Shown: positions 12,966-25,439 of the stretch, one piece after another
Layout: every line of letters starts with the position of its first letter
How positions within the stretch are numbered: position 1 is the stretch's first letter
Assembly: GCA_902728285.1 (NCBI GenBank)
Contig: CACVBU010001240.1
Coordinates: 186,001-250,000 of the forward strand
DNA: 64,000 nt
Direction of reading: 5' to 3'
Source of the DNA: Clytia hemisphaerica
Taxonomy: Eukaryota > Cnidaria > Hydrozoa > Leptothecata > Clytiidae
Program-made: the position numbers and the translations under genes
Notes under the pieces: model-generated
Told to the model about the DNA's origin: nothing
Database searches by the model: none
What the model saw: the letters and a program-made list of their open reading frames with translations, nothing else

Positions 12966-13764
12966 TGGGTTTCAGACAAATTTAACAAACTTAAGCCCAT
13001 AAACTCTAAGCTACAATTATGGAAAAAATACTCGGTTTAAAACGGAATTCACTATCCTTGGAGGACAAAAAAAATGATCTTAAATGTTCTAAGCTATTAT
13101 TCTGGAATGTAGAGTTTGTAGAAGAATGTAGAAGCTCTAGGCTTTAACATGAAACTTCAGACTTGTAGACCTTTGGAACTCAAGATTCAAAAACATTGTT
13201 CCTTAAATTCGCATAAAGGTCAAATCAAGCGTTTTAACAAGAGATTTTGTAAAGTACACCCCTGTCTCACAGCCCCGGTGGAATATTTTTCTCATAGTGG
13301 GCATAGTGGGGATAAAAAGTATCAGTAAGCATCGAAAAGTTAATAATACGCGGGGAACGAGGTCGACGAAACACTTCATTCCGAGCAATCAAATGACGTC
13401 AGTATTGACAAACGGCCATAATTTCAATTCTGTTAATAAAATCAACTCCAAATTTAGACTATAGACGTAGATTTAGGATTTTGAAATATTTTTAGTGTCT
13501 TTAAAATGGCCACGTTGTTTAAATCGTCTTTTTGACGTGCTGTTTCGAAATTCTTAATTTTAACGTTGTAAATACGTTTTTGGCCGATATCTTAGCATTG
13601 GCTTAATTTTTCACATCATTTGCCAAAGTCCTCTCGGCAAAACGTTCATTGCCGAGCTTATTAGAATTATCGACAATATCGACAGTTTCAGTTTCAGCAA
13701 CTCGTCTGTCCTAAGTTTTGATTCAAATGTTGACGCAGTATTTTACGTACTAGTAGATCACGAA

Positions 13765-14138
13765 CCCGGGGAAGGCACCTCGGCACAAAAAAAAGTAAGG
13801 AGAAGTGCCACTGGTCAGGGTCCATTTTTTAGGCTCTGAAGATATCTGACAGGGTCCCAAATTTACTAATTTTCATGTGAATCTGACAGGGTTGACTTCT
13901 GGTTATTTTAGACAATTTTCAGGGTGGAAATTAGAAAATCTTTATATTTTCCGTCTATTTTTATAAGAAAAATTTCAATTTTTCGTTTTGATAGGGTCCC
14001 AATTTTCCGTAAATTCTTATCTGGCAGGGTCCTCTTTTCAAATTCCAGCGGCACGTCTCCGTCGGTTGTCAAGGTCAGTCTCCGTCGGTTGTCAAGGTCA
14101 GTCTCCGTCGGTTGTCAAGGTCAGTCCCCCCCCCGGGT
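13765..14138 (+). mobile_element. MITE with CTGACAGGGTC motifs, copy 2
   Basis: Inverted relative of the element at 12613-12965: GTGCCACTGGTCAGGGTCC at the left, CTGACAGGG motifs inside. At the right it has three perfect tandem copies of a 23-bp unit (tctccgtcggttgtcaaggtcag, 14057-14125) before a C run. Copy 1 has only one such unit, so the triplication is private to this copy. Confidence 0.6.
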
Positions 14139-15020
14139 CACTAAAAAGCAATGAAAAAGAAGCCAATAGTTTCTGTACCAAAATTATTCCCCTTTGAAGT
14201 ACTCTCAGCATTTTATCTCCTCTACTACGTGTTAATAAGCTTCTTTTGTTTTGAGCTATAAGAACTGACCATTTTTGTCTCGAAATGATTTTTATAATGT
14301 ATGCGAATAGCCAACTACGTTCACCTTTGACCAGTCAAAAATGGGAAATGTCTTAAACGAATCAGATTTGATGAGATCTAATTTACTATACAGGATAATT
14401 CAAATTTATGCCAGACACTAACTAAACTTCTAAGTGTAAAATTAATGTCACATTCCACAAATTCATTTCAATTTATCTTCTCCAACACACATTCAAACGG
14501 TTTTCAACCTCTCTATCATCATCACCACTTTCTCAACAAAACACGTACAGTAAATAAGTATAACTTTTTTTAATCCGTAACGATGATTTTGTTAATATTT
14601 TCTTATCACTAACTTTTGTCTATTGTTCTATGTACAAATACGTATTTTCAGTATGATTGTTTCTGACAACTTTTTCGAAATCGTTTATAATAAGTGCTAT
14701 ATCAATTATCGAATTATGTTTTGTGAGTCATGTATGCCCATTGGTTTATTCTGTCGGAAATATTTCTTCAAATCAGAACATCGCAATTTTTCATAATATA
14801 TTTTCTGGCCGAGTTCGTGTTGACGAAACCGAGAATTTATTTTTGTTGAAATCCATTTCAGCTAACGATACGACTCTTGGGGATTACGTCACGACTTTAT
14901 TGTTTGACTGTGCGCGTGATAAATGGTGTGTAGCTTAGTTTCTGACGTCCTGCAAAAAACAATAATAAAGGTAAAATGGTGGTTTAGTATACGCTATTTA
15001 AGTTTAGGTCTACACTGAAA

Positions 15021-15395
15021 GATCGTTCTGCTTATCCGCTGCCGGTCCCAAAAAGATAGCTTTTGTTCTTTTCCTTTACTGGTCCCAATGAAAATTTTAA
15101 ATCGTACAAAGAATTGTAAAATGGGTGGGGGTGGTCCCAATAACAAAGCAAAAGATCGTTCTGCTTACCCGCTGGTCCCAAAAAGATAGCTTATGTTCTT
15201 TTCCTTTATTGGTCCCAATGAAAAATTTAGTTCGTACAAAGAATTGTAAAATGGGTGGGGGTGGTCCCAATAATAAAGCAAAAGATCGTTCTGCTTACCC
15301 GCAGCTGGTCCCAAAAAGATAGCTTAGGTTCTTTTCCTTTACTGGTCCCAATGAAAATTTTAGTTCGTACAAAGAATTGTAAAATGAGGGTTTTT
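15021..15395 (+). repeat. Tandem repeat, about 130-bp unit, three copies
   Basis: Units start GATCGTTCTGCTTA at 15021, 15154 and 15284. Each contains several GGTCCCAA motifs and ends ATGGGTGGGGGTGGTCCC. The last unit is shorter. Further GGTCCCAAATAACC copies follow to about 15555. Open frames across it merely reflect the repeat. Confidence 0.8.
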
Positions 15396-15565
15396 TGGGA
15401 CCAAAGAAATGAGGATCTTATTCACGCACAAATATCAATTTATTATACTACACTGAGTCATAATATAACACGACAAGCTGTCACTGAAATAATATTTTCC
15501 TTGAAAAATTTTCGGTCCCAAATAACCTTCGTACTCAGCGGTCCCAAATAACCTTAGAGCGTTTG

Positions 15566-15690
15566 TATGTAAGTAAGTAAGTAAGTAATGAATTTATTTG
15601 TCTTAATCAATTGTAAAAGGGGTTACGCACGATACGAAAATCTCGTGTTCGCAAGCGAAAGGTTTTTTACACCATATACAAACAAACTTC
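15566..15690. repeat. (TAAG)n tract plus dispersed repeat
   Basis: A short (TAAG)n microsatellite at about 15569-15588 borders a sequence TTAATCAATTGTAAAAGGGG and TTACGCACGATACG (15613 onward). The latter recurs inverted at about 58630-58705 next to a reverse-transcriptase fragment, so this is probably a piece of the same retrotransposon or an element that inserted in it. Confidence 0.5.
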
Positions 15691-16590
15691 CTTATTCCCA
15701 GCGAAACTTTCCGATTGCTAGTGTACAACGGAAAAGGAGCAAAACGCCAAACGTAGATTTAACACCGATTTTTGCCGGAGACTTCTAGAAGCAAAAAGAT
15801 CCCGGAGATGGGGCAGGTATCTTTTCTCGGGAATGAGAAAGTTAGCCATTTTATGATACAATTTTAAAAATTTATACCCAGCCGTTTGCGTGATGCGTGA
15901 TCGGGAAATAATTCGGGGCATGATTTGGGCTATTTTCGCGATACTTGCATGGTGAATAAACCTTTTTTGGTAATTTTCATGATCGTCACGAGAGCAAGGA
16001 AAATTTCTATCAATGCATTTTAAACATGTACAAACTCTGGTGAACCAAAAGAAAGTTGATATTCTATTTTCAAAACAAACTGCTTTTCTGAAGTTTTTTT
16101 TCACCCAAATATCTTAAAATTTCGACCTAAAATAAGAACATAATAGAATTTTTTGGTATAAAAATGTCTTATATGATACTTTGCGCAAAGTAACGGAATT
16201 TCGTTCTGTCTTTTTCTCTTTTCTCGTTTTCTTAAATCAGGGGGTAATGTATATCTACAAAAATTGATCTTGTTCATCAAAAATTGAGAATATTTTACAA
16301 TAGAAAACCAAAGGAAAATTTATATTTTCAAAATAGATGAAATATTTTGCATATACTTTCATATATAATTATATTGGAAAAAAGGTTTAATATATAAAAT
16401 ATTGGAGAAAAGGTAAAATATATAAGATATTGAAAAGAAGGTAAAAAATTATACATAGCATCCAAAAGTTATATTTTTTGAAATGCATGTCAAAAAGTTA
16501 AAAACTTTCAAAACAGGGAAACAATTTCATAATTTCAAACATACACTTTCTTTAATATAAGAACAATTTTATAAGAACAACGAGGCCCAA
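15690..16590. other. No gene recognised
   Basis: AT-rich filler with many poly-A and poly-T runs. Open frames on both strands are short and have no recognisable motif. Confidence 0.45.
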
Positions 16591-17985
16591 AATCGCCAAA
16601 AAACAGGAACAATGTAAGAACAATGCTGAGCCTGAAACTACTCAATTTCAAGCAATTTAGGGGCCAAGTAATAAAAATTGGGTATAATACCTAAAATACC
16701 TCACTTAAATCCTATTAATAAGAACATGATAGAGGCTCAAAGTGCAAAAAAAAAATAAATAAGAACAGTCGAAATTTTACGGTGTAATGCAAAAAAAGAA
16801 GAAAAAAAAAATCACGTATATAGGTACTGGGAAACATTTTCATAATCTGAAAGAACGTTGAAAGGAAAAAATTCCCCTAGCAGGAGAAGGCATTTTATAA
16901 TTTTCAAAAGTATGCTGCAAAAGCAAAAAATGTCACATATTTGGCAATCATAATTTCCAAAATTTCCAAAAAGACGAAAAGTTAAAGTTATCTCTAAAGT
17001 TGTATTTCAATGATCTTATTATATACTTAAGTCATCAAAAAAATCAAATAAATTTTTTTTTTCTGGCCGGCCGCATGAAAGCTTTTTTCCTTCACCTGCA
17101 TTCCCTAAACACTACATTTTTTAATTTTTGCCTGACAGCATTTTTTAAATGCATGTGGGAGAAAATGTCAAGTTCACGACAAAAGTTTTCTACATTTTAA
17201 ACGCACGGGGAAGAAAATGTCCAAAGTCACAGCAAAAATTTCCACGTTTTAAACGCACGTGGAAGAAAATGTCCAAATTCACAGCAAAAATTTCCACGTT
17301 TTAAATGCACGTGGAAGAAAATGTCCAAATTTACAGCAAAAATTTCCACGTTTTAAACGCACATGGAAGAAAATGTCCAAATTCAAAACCAAAGGTTTTC
17401 CAGGCTTAAAATGCATGTGGAACGAAATGTCCAAATTCACAGCAAAAGTTTGCACGTTTTAAACGCATGTGAAAGAAAATTTCCAAATTCACAACCAAAA
17501 GTTTTCCACATTTTAAGTACACACGTGGAAGAAAATGTCCAAATTCACAGCAAAAATGTCCACGTTTTAAACGCACGTGCAAGAAAATGTCCAAATTCAC
17601 AACCAAAAGTTTTCCACATTTTTAAAACACCAAGGGAAATTCAATTCAATCATCAATCAGTAAATTTTGGGCCGGGTTCAAATTTTTACATTAAAGCTAA
17701 CCAGTTCATATCCAACCACAACCATCTCTTTGGGTGGGTGCCGCATCTAACATCTGACCATCATAAAAAAGTGAGTTCAAACTTTTTTGATGTTGCAAGT
17801 ATTTAATTTTTCAAATATAGCATGGTCAGATTTATCCACAAATATTCAGTCACCTGCCTTGTTAGAATTTGTGTAAATATACGGGAAAAATTGAAGTTAG
17901 TTTGTTGTGAATGGTTTTCAAGAGGAATCCAGGAAGGAATGATAAGAGAACTTCATCATCAACCATTTCTTGTAACAATCACACA
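16590..17985 (+). mobile_element. Minisatellite-bearing element, copy 1
   Basis: About 1.4 kb that recurs in inverted orientation at roughly 50245-52010. Both copies share AT-rich left sequence, a CTGGCCGGCCGCAT motif (17064-17078), a 52-bp minisatellite, and right-flank sequence ending near TTACAAGAAATGG on the opposite strand. No protein is encoded. Internal minisatellites are common in non-autonomous Helitron-like elements, but ends typical of Helitrons are not proven. Confidence 0.6.
17150..17620 (+). repeat. 52-bp minisatellite, about nine units
   Basis: Tandem copies of a 52-bp unit of the type cacgttttaaacgcacgtgg / aagaaaatgtccaaattcac / agcaaaaatttc. Variants alternate between AGCAAAAATTTC and AACCAAAAGTTTT. 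Short open frames across it repeat the peptide ENVQIHSK and are not a gene. Confidence 0.85.
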
Positions 17986-18555
17986 AAAATCATGATCCAA
18001 TTCAACTCATTAAAGCATAAAAACCAAAGAAAAATAGCGAAAGAGCAGTAGTAGCAACCAGTTGTTTATTTTTGCCGCCATCTTTATTTTGACTGTTGGA
18101 AAGCAGTATGGTCCGATCAACAATACGCTTCCGAGCCGGGCGACGTTTCCCGATCGAGAAGGATACTTATATTTTCCCGGGACGTTTCTCGAAGAAATGA
18201 CGTATTCATCGTCGTATGAAAAACATCCTACTGTTTTTCACGCCGGAGCTCGATTTGGAAAAAATCCATTACGTAATGCTTCCAACAGACAGTCGGGTAC
18301 AGGCGATAATTCTCCATATTGGGACCTAAGACAGTTGCACACGACGACGAAAGTCTGAATGGAAACGAGGCTGAAAAAGGGTAAAAATCGATTTTATCAC
18401 TCCGCATATCAGCTTTTTTTTCCCGCGCTTTTGCCAAAAGAATCGCACTCGCTCGCTGCGCTCGCTCGTGCGTAATAAGCGAGACGAGCGACCACACTCG
18501 TAGACATAAAGCTAAACTGGCCGCACGCAACTGTTACAAGAAAAAATAGTTTCTA
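17986..18555. other. No convincing gene
   Basis: Contains a 98-codon open frame (18062-18358, +) without a recognisable domain or clear splice sites. A GC-richer stretch at about 18425-18500 has CGCTCGCTGCGCTCGCTCG, an imperfect palindrome of a kind often seen near repeats. I leave both uncalled. Confidence 0.35.
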
Positions 18556-18559
18556 AGAT

Positions 18560-21500
18560 CTGACTAGGATACATTGAAAATAAATTGTTTATAAAATAGC
18601 AATAAAGAAATGAAAAATTCAGAACGAAAATCGAAAATTGTAAAAATTAAGTATATGAAGAGAGGAAATATAATCTGGTTAAATCTTTGAGACGATCCAA
18701 TGTTAGTATAGGCTAGGTATTTTTGTATTTCGTTCCAAATCGAAATAGATTGGTATAAAATTGAGTAATTACCATAAGTCACTGTAGTTTCTTCAGGAAT
18801 TTTTAAAAGACAAGACTTACAACGAATTACATTATGACGGTCAGTATCATTTAGACGCCTATATTCAAGACTTTGCAGAAGAGGAAGAGGTAGCTTGTGA
18901 TTTAAAAGTTTAAACAGTAAAATGATATTTAAGTATTTGACAAAGTCCAAAAGCAAGGGAAACGAATGTGCACGAAAATCAGAGAAGGACATAATTCTAA
19001 GAGCTTGCATCTGGAGAATAAGAGCTCGTTTAGCATGAGTAGTTTGACGTTGGCCCCAAATAGCTGCATAAGAAAGATGACAATGGAAGAAAGAAAAGTA
19101 TAATGATGATGTTAAGGTTTTTTTTGTTGACATAATGTCGAAGTTTACTCAGAGCCCCATTGGCTCTTTTTAATTTGTTACATACAAAATCAACGTGATG
19201 TTTCCAGTTCAGATGCTCGTCAATATACACGCAAAGATATTTTACAACTTTGCTTGGCCTAAGCCGATGACCATTGATTTTAATTTTTAAATCGTAGTTG
19301 ATTTTCTTTCTGACTCGACGGAAGATCAGAAGCTCAGCCTTGCTGGTGTTCAGAGATATTTTGTTTGCCTTCAGCCAATTCATCAAGAGTTTTAGATCAA
19401 TATTGGCTTGCTTTGAAATTGGTTTTAGAGATTCGTTTGAAAAAAATAACATAGTGTCGTCAGCAAAAAGATTGACCAATGCATATCGAAGTGCAATGTG
19501 GAGATCAATCACATAAAGAATAAAAAGTAAAGGGCCAAGGACAGAGCCTTGTAGGACTCCATGTTCCATGGGTTTTTATCTTGAGCTTTTACCAGATACG
19601 GACACGAATTGTAATCTACCAGAAAGAAAAGAACCAAACCAGTCAAGAGCTTTGCCACGAATGCCATAAAAATTGAGTTTTGACAGTAGAATTGAGTGAT
19701 CGACGGTATCAAAGGCTTTTTGCAAATCGATAAAGATAGAACATCCATACTCACCATCATCAAGAGCTTTAGAAATTTAGTTTATCCAGTAAAGAAGAGT
19801 TGTCTCAGTTGAATGATCGGAACGAAAACCAAATTGTAAAGGATATATAGAGTTAGAATGATCAAGAAAGTTTATTAGCCGCTTGTGCATAAGTTTTTGG
19901 AAAGATGGGCCTGTAGTTTTCAGCATCAAATGGAGAACCCTTATTTTTGAAGACTGGAATGACTTTCGCTTCTTTGAGTTGACTAGGAAAGTTACCAGTA
20001 AAGAAAGAAAGATTTATTCGAAAAGGAATGCTGTTGGGACATGAAGCTTTATGTTCACTCAGAGATGAAATAATTTTGGAGATTTCATTTTTGTAAGTTG
20101 GAGAAACAAGAAAGTGATTGACGTTTCGATTGTCATTCTTCAGCCATTCTTAGAAATGATGACGCGTGTAAGGAATTTTAGAGCGTATCTTACCTGCAAT
20201 AGTAGAGAAAAAGTCGTTAAAAGCTTCAGAAACTTCTTCAGGAATTCTTCATTGATATTCAAGAAAATGCCAGTGGAAGAAGAAGAAGAGAATATAATCT
20301 CTCTGACGCCTTGCCATAGTTTGCGAAGATTACCAGAATTTTAAAAAAAGTAACGAGAATAGTAAAGTTTTTTACTTGCACGAATAAGAGACACAATTTG
20401 ATTTCGATAAAATTTATACCTACCACGGAGAAATTCTTTAAGATCAGGTGAAGAATCGGGTGCTCTCAGATAGTCGTTGTTAAGGTTATCTCTGATTTCC
20501 ATGGAGTAACGAATGCCTTTGGTGATCCAAGGTTTTAGTAAGAGATCAGCCTGACGTCTGGTCAATCGTTTCAGGGGAACATGTTTGTCATACAAAGAAT
20601 TAAATTGAGTTATAAAAGAGTTAAAAGACGAATCAACATTTCCCCTCTCAATATCAAGAAGACCTTTCCAATCCACGTTCTCGAATTCTTCTTTGAAAGC
20701 TACTTAATCAAAGTTTGACCGATCTCGACGAAAAGGAAGTTCAGGTTTATAGTGAGAGCTACAATCGGTGTTTAGAATAAAAAATTGTGGAAGATGATCG
20801 GATATCGAGACAGTGAGGTTTCCAGAAATTGAAGAGCAGTTTAGAGGAGGGATAAAAGTATTATCAATGAGAGTACTTGAAGTATCAGTGATCCGCGTTG
20901 GAAGAGTAATAGATGGAAGAATTTGATAGGCACCAAGGACGTCAAGAAATTTGGAGTGAGAGATTTCAGAATCACAAGTCAAAAGATCAATGTTGAAGTT
21001 ACCCAACAGGACGAGATTTTTGTTTTCTTGACAAGACTTTTGCAACATAGTAGGGGGAATTTTGTTCGATTTTTTGGAATCGCTAGAATGTTTTGTTAGA
21101 AGCACTTGTTATACATTTTTGGAAAGCTAAGGGGTAGGGGAATCGAAATTACAATGTTTCCAAATTTTTTTCGGACACTTTGGTGTGATTTTCGGACGAA
21201 TCTGACGGTCTCAGGCAAAAATCATAGGGTTAAAAATTAATGAAAATTTTAGCTCGAGAAAACGGAGACCTGTTGTATATTTTTGGAAAGCTCTCAAAAA
21301 ATTAAGATTAGAGATATATTGCAAGTATAGGTGATTTCTGTACCTAACTCGAGATATTAACCCTTGAAAACCGTGTTTTTCAGCCAGAAACAGCTATTTT
21401 GTCCAGTTTTTGCACTTTTTGAAGCTCAATCCCTCTACTAACAAAGGAGTTAAGATATTTTCGTTAAAAAGATCAATGTCAAAAAGAGGGTGTTTATAAA

Positions 21501-21575
21501 TACATCCAACAATGAAATTTTTACGGTTGTTCAGGGCATTAAAGGTATTAGAATAATTTTGGCTGAGGGACCCTT
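18560..21575 (-). mobile_element. Degenerate CR1/L2/Jockey-like LINE, ORF2
   Basis: Read on the minus strand from 21575. An endonuclease piece (IVGCIYKHPLF) is followed, after a 355-bp foreign insert (about 21106-21460), by LLGNFNIDLL and SDHLPQF of the AP-endonuclease domain. The reverse-transcriptase domain follows: VIPVFKNKG, LQFGFRSDHSTETTLLYW, then GVLQGSVLGPLLF and the catalytic FADDT (about 19470). The frame is broken many times, so the copy is dead. The 5' part, including any ORF1, is absent. Confidence 0.85.
21106..21460. mobile_element. Insert inside the LINE endonuclease domain
   Basis: About 355 bp without coding potential, separating two consecutive parts of the LINE endonuclease. 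It contains two similar copies of TATTTTTGGAAAGCT (about 21114 and 21276). No clear terminal inverted repeats or target duplication were found, so its type is unknown. Confidence 0.5.
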
Positions 21576-23270
21576 CACACCAAAAGTTACATTAAAGTCA
21601 GGGAGCTGAGGGGGGTCGGTCAATTAATCTTAGCTTCTGAATGTAATTTAAATTAATTTTCTGTTCGTTTTCAAATCATATGCACGTTTTTTATAACATG
21701 AGAACAAAGGCATCGAGGTAAAAAATTTAAGAACATAACATTTGCGGGCGAAAACATACAATTTCTTAGAACATTTTGCCGAAATGCTGAGAAAATGTTA
21801 AAGATAAAAACATGCATAAAAAACAGTAGAATTTTATGGAAAAACTTAACCGTTTGACCCACCCCAGCAGTTTGGAAAGTTATGAATTACTATTATGAAT
21901 TACCTCATCCTTTGATATCCACTGGGGCACATAGACAGGGGCATTAAAAATAAAACGGGTATTTGATCGGACGTCATAAAACTAAAACAAAACTTTAAAA
22001 GTTAAACTTTCTTATTCTTTTTTGCAAAGAAGATTTCTTTCGAAGTATTTTGTTAAAACGACTTTTTCTCAAAATTCTTTGATCCTTAATAAGTCTGATA
22101 GGCATTCATTCAAAAAGGTGACATTGATAAACTTTATTGGGAAGCACACTGGTGTCTCTTCATCTTTTTTATCTGAAATAGCTAATTAAAATTCAGAAAA
22201 CGCATGTCAAACTAAAAATCAAAAACATTCAAACTGAGCGAGAAATCATTTTCACCAACTTAACGCGACAAGGACAAAAGTTGAAAACCAACAAAACAAA
22301 ACAGCAACAAACCTTAAAACCAACAACAATAACAAAATAAAACCAAAGAACCAAAAAGTAACAACCCACAAATAAACAATCTTACAATAGACAAACAATA
22401 AATATAAATGTACAAATTTAGTGTAGAGAAAACCGGTAAGTGAATTTAAAGAAAGTTAAGAAATAAATTGAGAACGGATAGATGAAGACCAAAGTCTGGC
22501 ATCAGGTGTGGCCATGAGTAAGCTTGCCCTACTACTCTAGAGTCACCCGTCATCTAACCAAAGGTAAGAAAGTGTTAATCAAGCACAATCTAGAAAAGAA
22601 AAGATTCAGAAAGAAAGACGCATAATCGAAGTTTGAAAAGTTGGCCGAGGGCCCGGTTCGGCGTGCCGTAACCGAGTGGTCGTACGGTAGAAAAAGAAGA
22701 AGGAAGTGAGGAGACTTCAAACAAAAAACACACAAATTTATATCAATACGTGTGAACTTCTTTAACCAAAACTTTACTAATGTGAGTCGCTAATTCACAT
22801 GCAAACAAGTGGAGCGCTACCAACCACTAGACTCTCTAATGGGCCGTTCCAGTTTTAGTCCATTACCCCCTAGTGGACGACACGGAATTTCCGAAGGCAA
22901 ATTGCTAGAAAAAACAGTTTTTCACGATGGAAATTCGATACATTCAAACAAAGGCTTCGGATTTTCCGAAACCACGAAGAGTAGTGTCGGCGGAATTCCG
23001 AAACCCCCGAGTAGATATCACTCAGTGGAATTCCAATACTTGAATAAATGATGTTCCGTTTCTTTTAAGTCCCGTATAGCGGTAGTACAGTAGAAATAGT
23101 TGATTGGCTGACATAACAATTACATTTATCGATCTCTTTAATCTGATTGATAGATTTGAACATAACAGGTAAATTTGGAATTTCCCTTTAAACGAAATTA
23201 AACTGAGGTAAATTTGAAATTTCCCTTTGAACATATATTAAGCATATAATTATATTGTAAGCTTTTTCAT
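21576..23270. other. No gene; low-complexity and repeat-like sequence
   Basis: An A/C-rich (CAA)-type low-complexity tract lies at about 22280-22400. At 22810-23045 is a stretch with CCATTACCCCCTAGTGGACG and several GGAATTCCGAA-like motifs that looks like a MITE remnant. Its 80-codon open frame is not recognisable as a gene. Confidence 0.4.
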
Positions 23271-23279
23271 GTTTTTTAT

Positions 23280-24183
23280 TAGCCTGGGAATCCTAAGCGT
23301 TAAACTTTTTTCACAGTCTAGTTTATGATATTTTTGCTGCTGGTTTAACGCTTGGTGCAGGTAACTTGCCTGCAGGGACATTTTTCCCTGCAATGCACAA
23401 TCAAGGTCATAATATTTGAGAAAAAAGGGAAATACACCGGGAAGTTTTTGAACCACAAGCGATTTGTAAGTGCTCTAAAGTAGGTTGGAAGGGTAGAGTT
23501 TTAACTCTGAGTTTTAACATGAGACTTAAGAGGACCTTAGGATCTGAGGATTCAAAAGTTCAAAAATAGTCCAATAAGGCTCGGAATATAGCCTGTAAGT
23601 CTGCCAACCCCTCCCGAATTGAAATATTCGATGAAATTAAATAGATAGCCCAAAATCGACTTTCTCGCCGGAACTTTAAATCTTGAAAAACGTTAAAATA
23701 ACCAAAATTATCAAAATATTATGACCTTGATTGCAGGTTCGGCCTGATTGGCCAGCTTTTGGCGTATTACTTAGCAGTACTTTCGCGCACATTTTGATAA
23801 TTTCGATGCGCGCGCATAATTTATGGAAAAAGCTGACTCTGCAGAAAAAAGGAAAACAAATGAAAATGAAAACATAGATTCATTTCGAAACAAAATGGCT
23901 GTTGGCTGGAAGTCTAAATACATGTGGCTGATGTTTTGATGTGGTTTTTAGTAGTTTTGAAAGTCTTTAGAGCTTGTGAAAGAGTTTTTATGGTAAGTTG
24001 ATTATGTGTGTTTGCCTGGGTTTCCAAAGTTCAGCAAGCCTGTCAACAAGGGTTCACACACAGACTGTTTATAACATTCTGTGTCAGACTAATCTACCTG
24101 CACCAAGCTCTATAATTTTAGAACTTTGTGAGGTGAGGTATTTTTTGTTTTTTCTAATATTATGAGCTTGGATTCCCAGGCTA
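23280..24183. mobile_element. MITE, family 2, copy 1 (TAGCCTGG ends, 9-bp TSD)
   Basis: A 904-bp element with perfect 14-bp terminal inverted repeats TAGCCTGGGAATCC ... GGATTCCCAGGCTA. It is flanked by a perfect 9-bp target duplication GTTTTTTAT at 23271-23279 and 24184-24192. Family members occur at 42681-43211 and in the foldback at 48473-49459. The terminus TAGCCTGGGAATCC matches the family-1 copy at 55642 (TAGACTGGGAATCC) at 13 of 14 bases, so one transposase type may mobilise both. No protein is encoded. Confidence 0.85.
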
Positions 24184-24753
24184 GTTTTTTATAAGCATGC
24201 AAAGTTTATCAATAGCTATTTTAGCCTCAAATTTTAAACTCAAGTTCTCGGTATCAAAACTTTTATATTTATAGGAAATCGATAGAGCTGATCACAATGG
24301 CTTATTTATTTTATGCAATCCTCGTGAGCGCTTCAACAGTTGATGACTATAAATAGCTACTATTTATACCTTCTTAGGCGTTGCTGAAAATATTTTGATT
24401 AGTATTTTGTAAGAGTGTTTGGAATTGTTTCAAGCTGTATGTACATTTTTTGGTAGAGGGGGCATTTAGTGTAAGCTATGACTACTTTAAATAATAAACA
24501 AGATTCTTAAAGATGCGACTAAAAATTTCATATGGATAGCAACATATTTCTTGTTGAGGGCCATTCTTTTAATCAAAGAGTTATTGATTTGATTCTTATA
24601 GAATAAGTGCTTATGAGAAAAATAACTATGCTCATCTTGTTCGCCATGCGTCGTTTGCCTTCTAAAAAATAATTACCGAAAGTTCTGAAATCCTTCATGT
24701 GAGAGTTGATGATCTTTAAATGTAATTGAAAAAGCGGAGCGGTATAAAACCTA

Positions 24754-25035
24754 CTCTCGGGTACCTAATAAACGGGGGGTGTGGAATAAGCGGGGTGGGT
24801 GGAAAAAATCTCAAAACTTAATAAGCGGGGGGGGGTTGGAATAAAAATGTCCTGGGTGGAAAATTATTGAAAAAGAGGCTAATACAGAAGAAAAAGGGCA
24901 AAATTAAGGGGAAATTTTCAAAAATATTTTCCCAAGAATTAATAAGCGGGGGGGGGGTTGGAATAAGAATGTCCTGGGTGGAAAATTTTCGAAAAGTTAA
25001 TTAGCGGGGGGGGACGCTTATTAGGTACCCGAGAG
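24754..25035. mobile_element. Tc1/mariner-like MITE, G-rich, TA target
   Basis: Terminal inverted repeats CTCTCGGGTACCTAATA ... GGTACCCGAGAG, flanked by TA on both sides (24752-24753, 25036-25037). Inside, a unit with ATAAGCGGGGGGGG, GGAATAA and TGTCCTGGGTGGAAAATT occurs about three times. Relatives lie inverted at 36005-36268 and 44387-44680. Confidence 0.75.
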
Positions 25036-25439
25036 TATTCGTTATAAAAATCATGTCGAAAATGGAAACACCCCTTCCTAAAAAGTGACGGAGTCCGATT
25101 TTTGAGAGAAAATTTTTTCCGGCCGAAAAAGCCGGAAATATGCCAGTTTTTTGACATTTTCTCGAATTTTCAGCCTTAGTTTTTTGCATAAAGATAGAGG
25201 GTAAGGTTTTCTAGAATTTGGCTTAAACAGTTTTTTCTGTAGCTGTTCACTACACTTTTTACTCTCTTGCTATTTGTCCTATTTTTATCTGATTCTCATC
25301 GTCAGGTAGGTCCATTCAGCATGTTTCTAAATTTAAGAAAGCACCTCATGAACACAATAATGCACAAACGATTTAGTATTTTTGGTAACCTAGTTAAACC
25401 GATTGTTGTTTTATTTATTATTGCTTTGTTTCTTCGCAG

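Noticed and set aside
17259..17806. Open frames across the 52-bp minisatellite
   Set aside because: Peptides simply repeat the tandem unit and change frame with it.
18062..18358. 98-codon open frame (+) as a gene
   Set aside because: No domain, no splice context, and the sequence runs into a GC-rich palindromic stretch; chance cannot be excluded.
22640..22700. tRNA or tRNA-derived SINE
   Set aside because: GGTTCGGCGTGCC and AACCGAGTGG resemble box B and box A, but the order is reversed and no cloverleaf can be drawn.
22809..23051. 80-codon frame (+) as a gene
   Set aside because: The underlying DNA has repeated GGAATTCCGAA-type motifs and looks like a MITE remnant.
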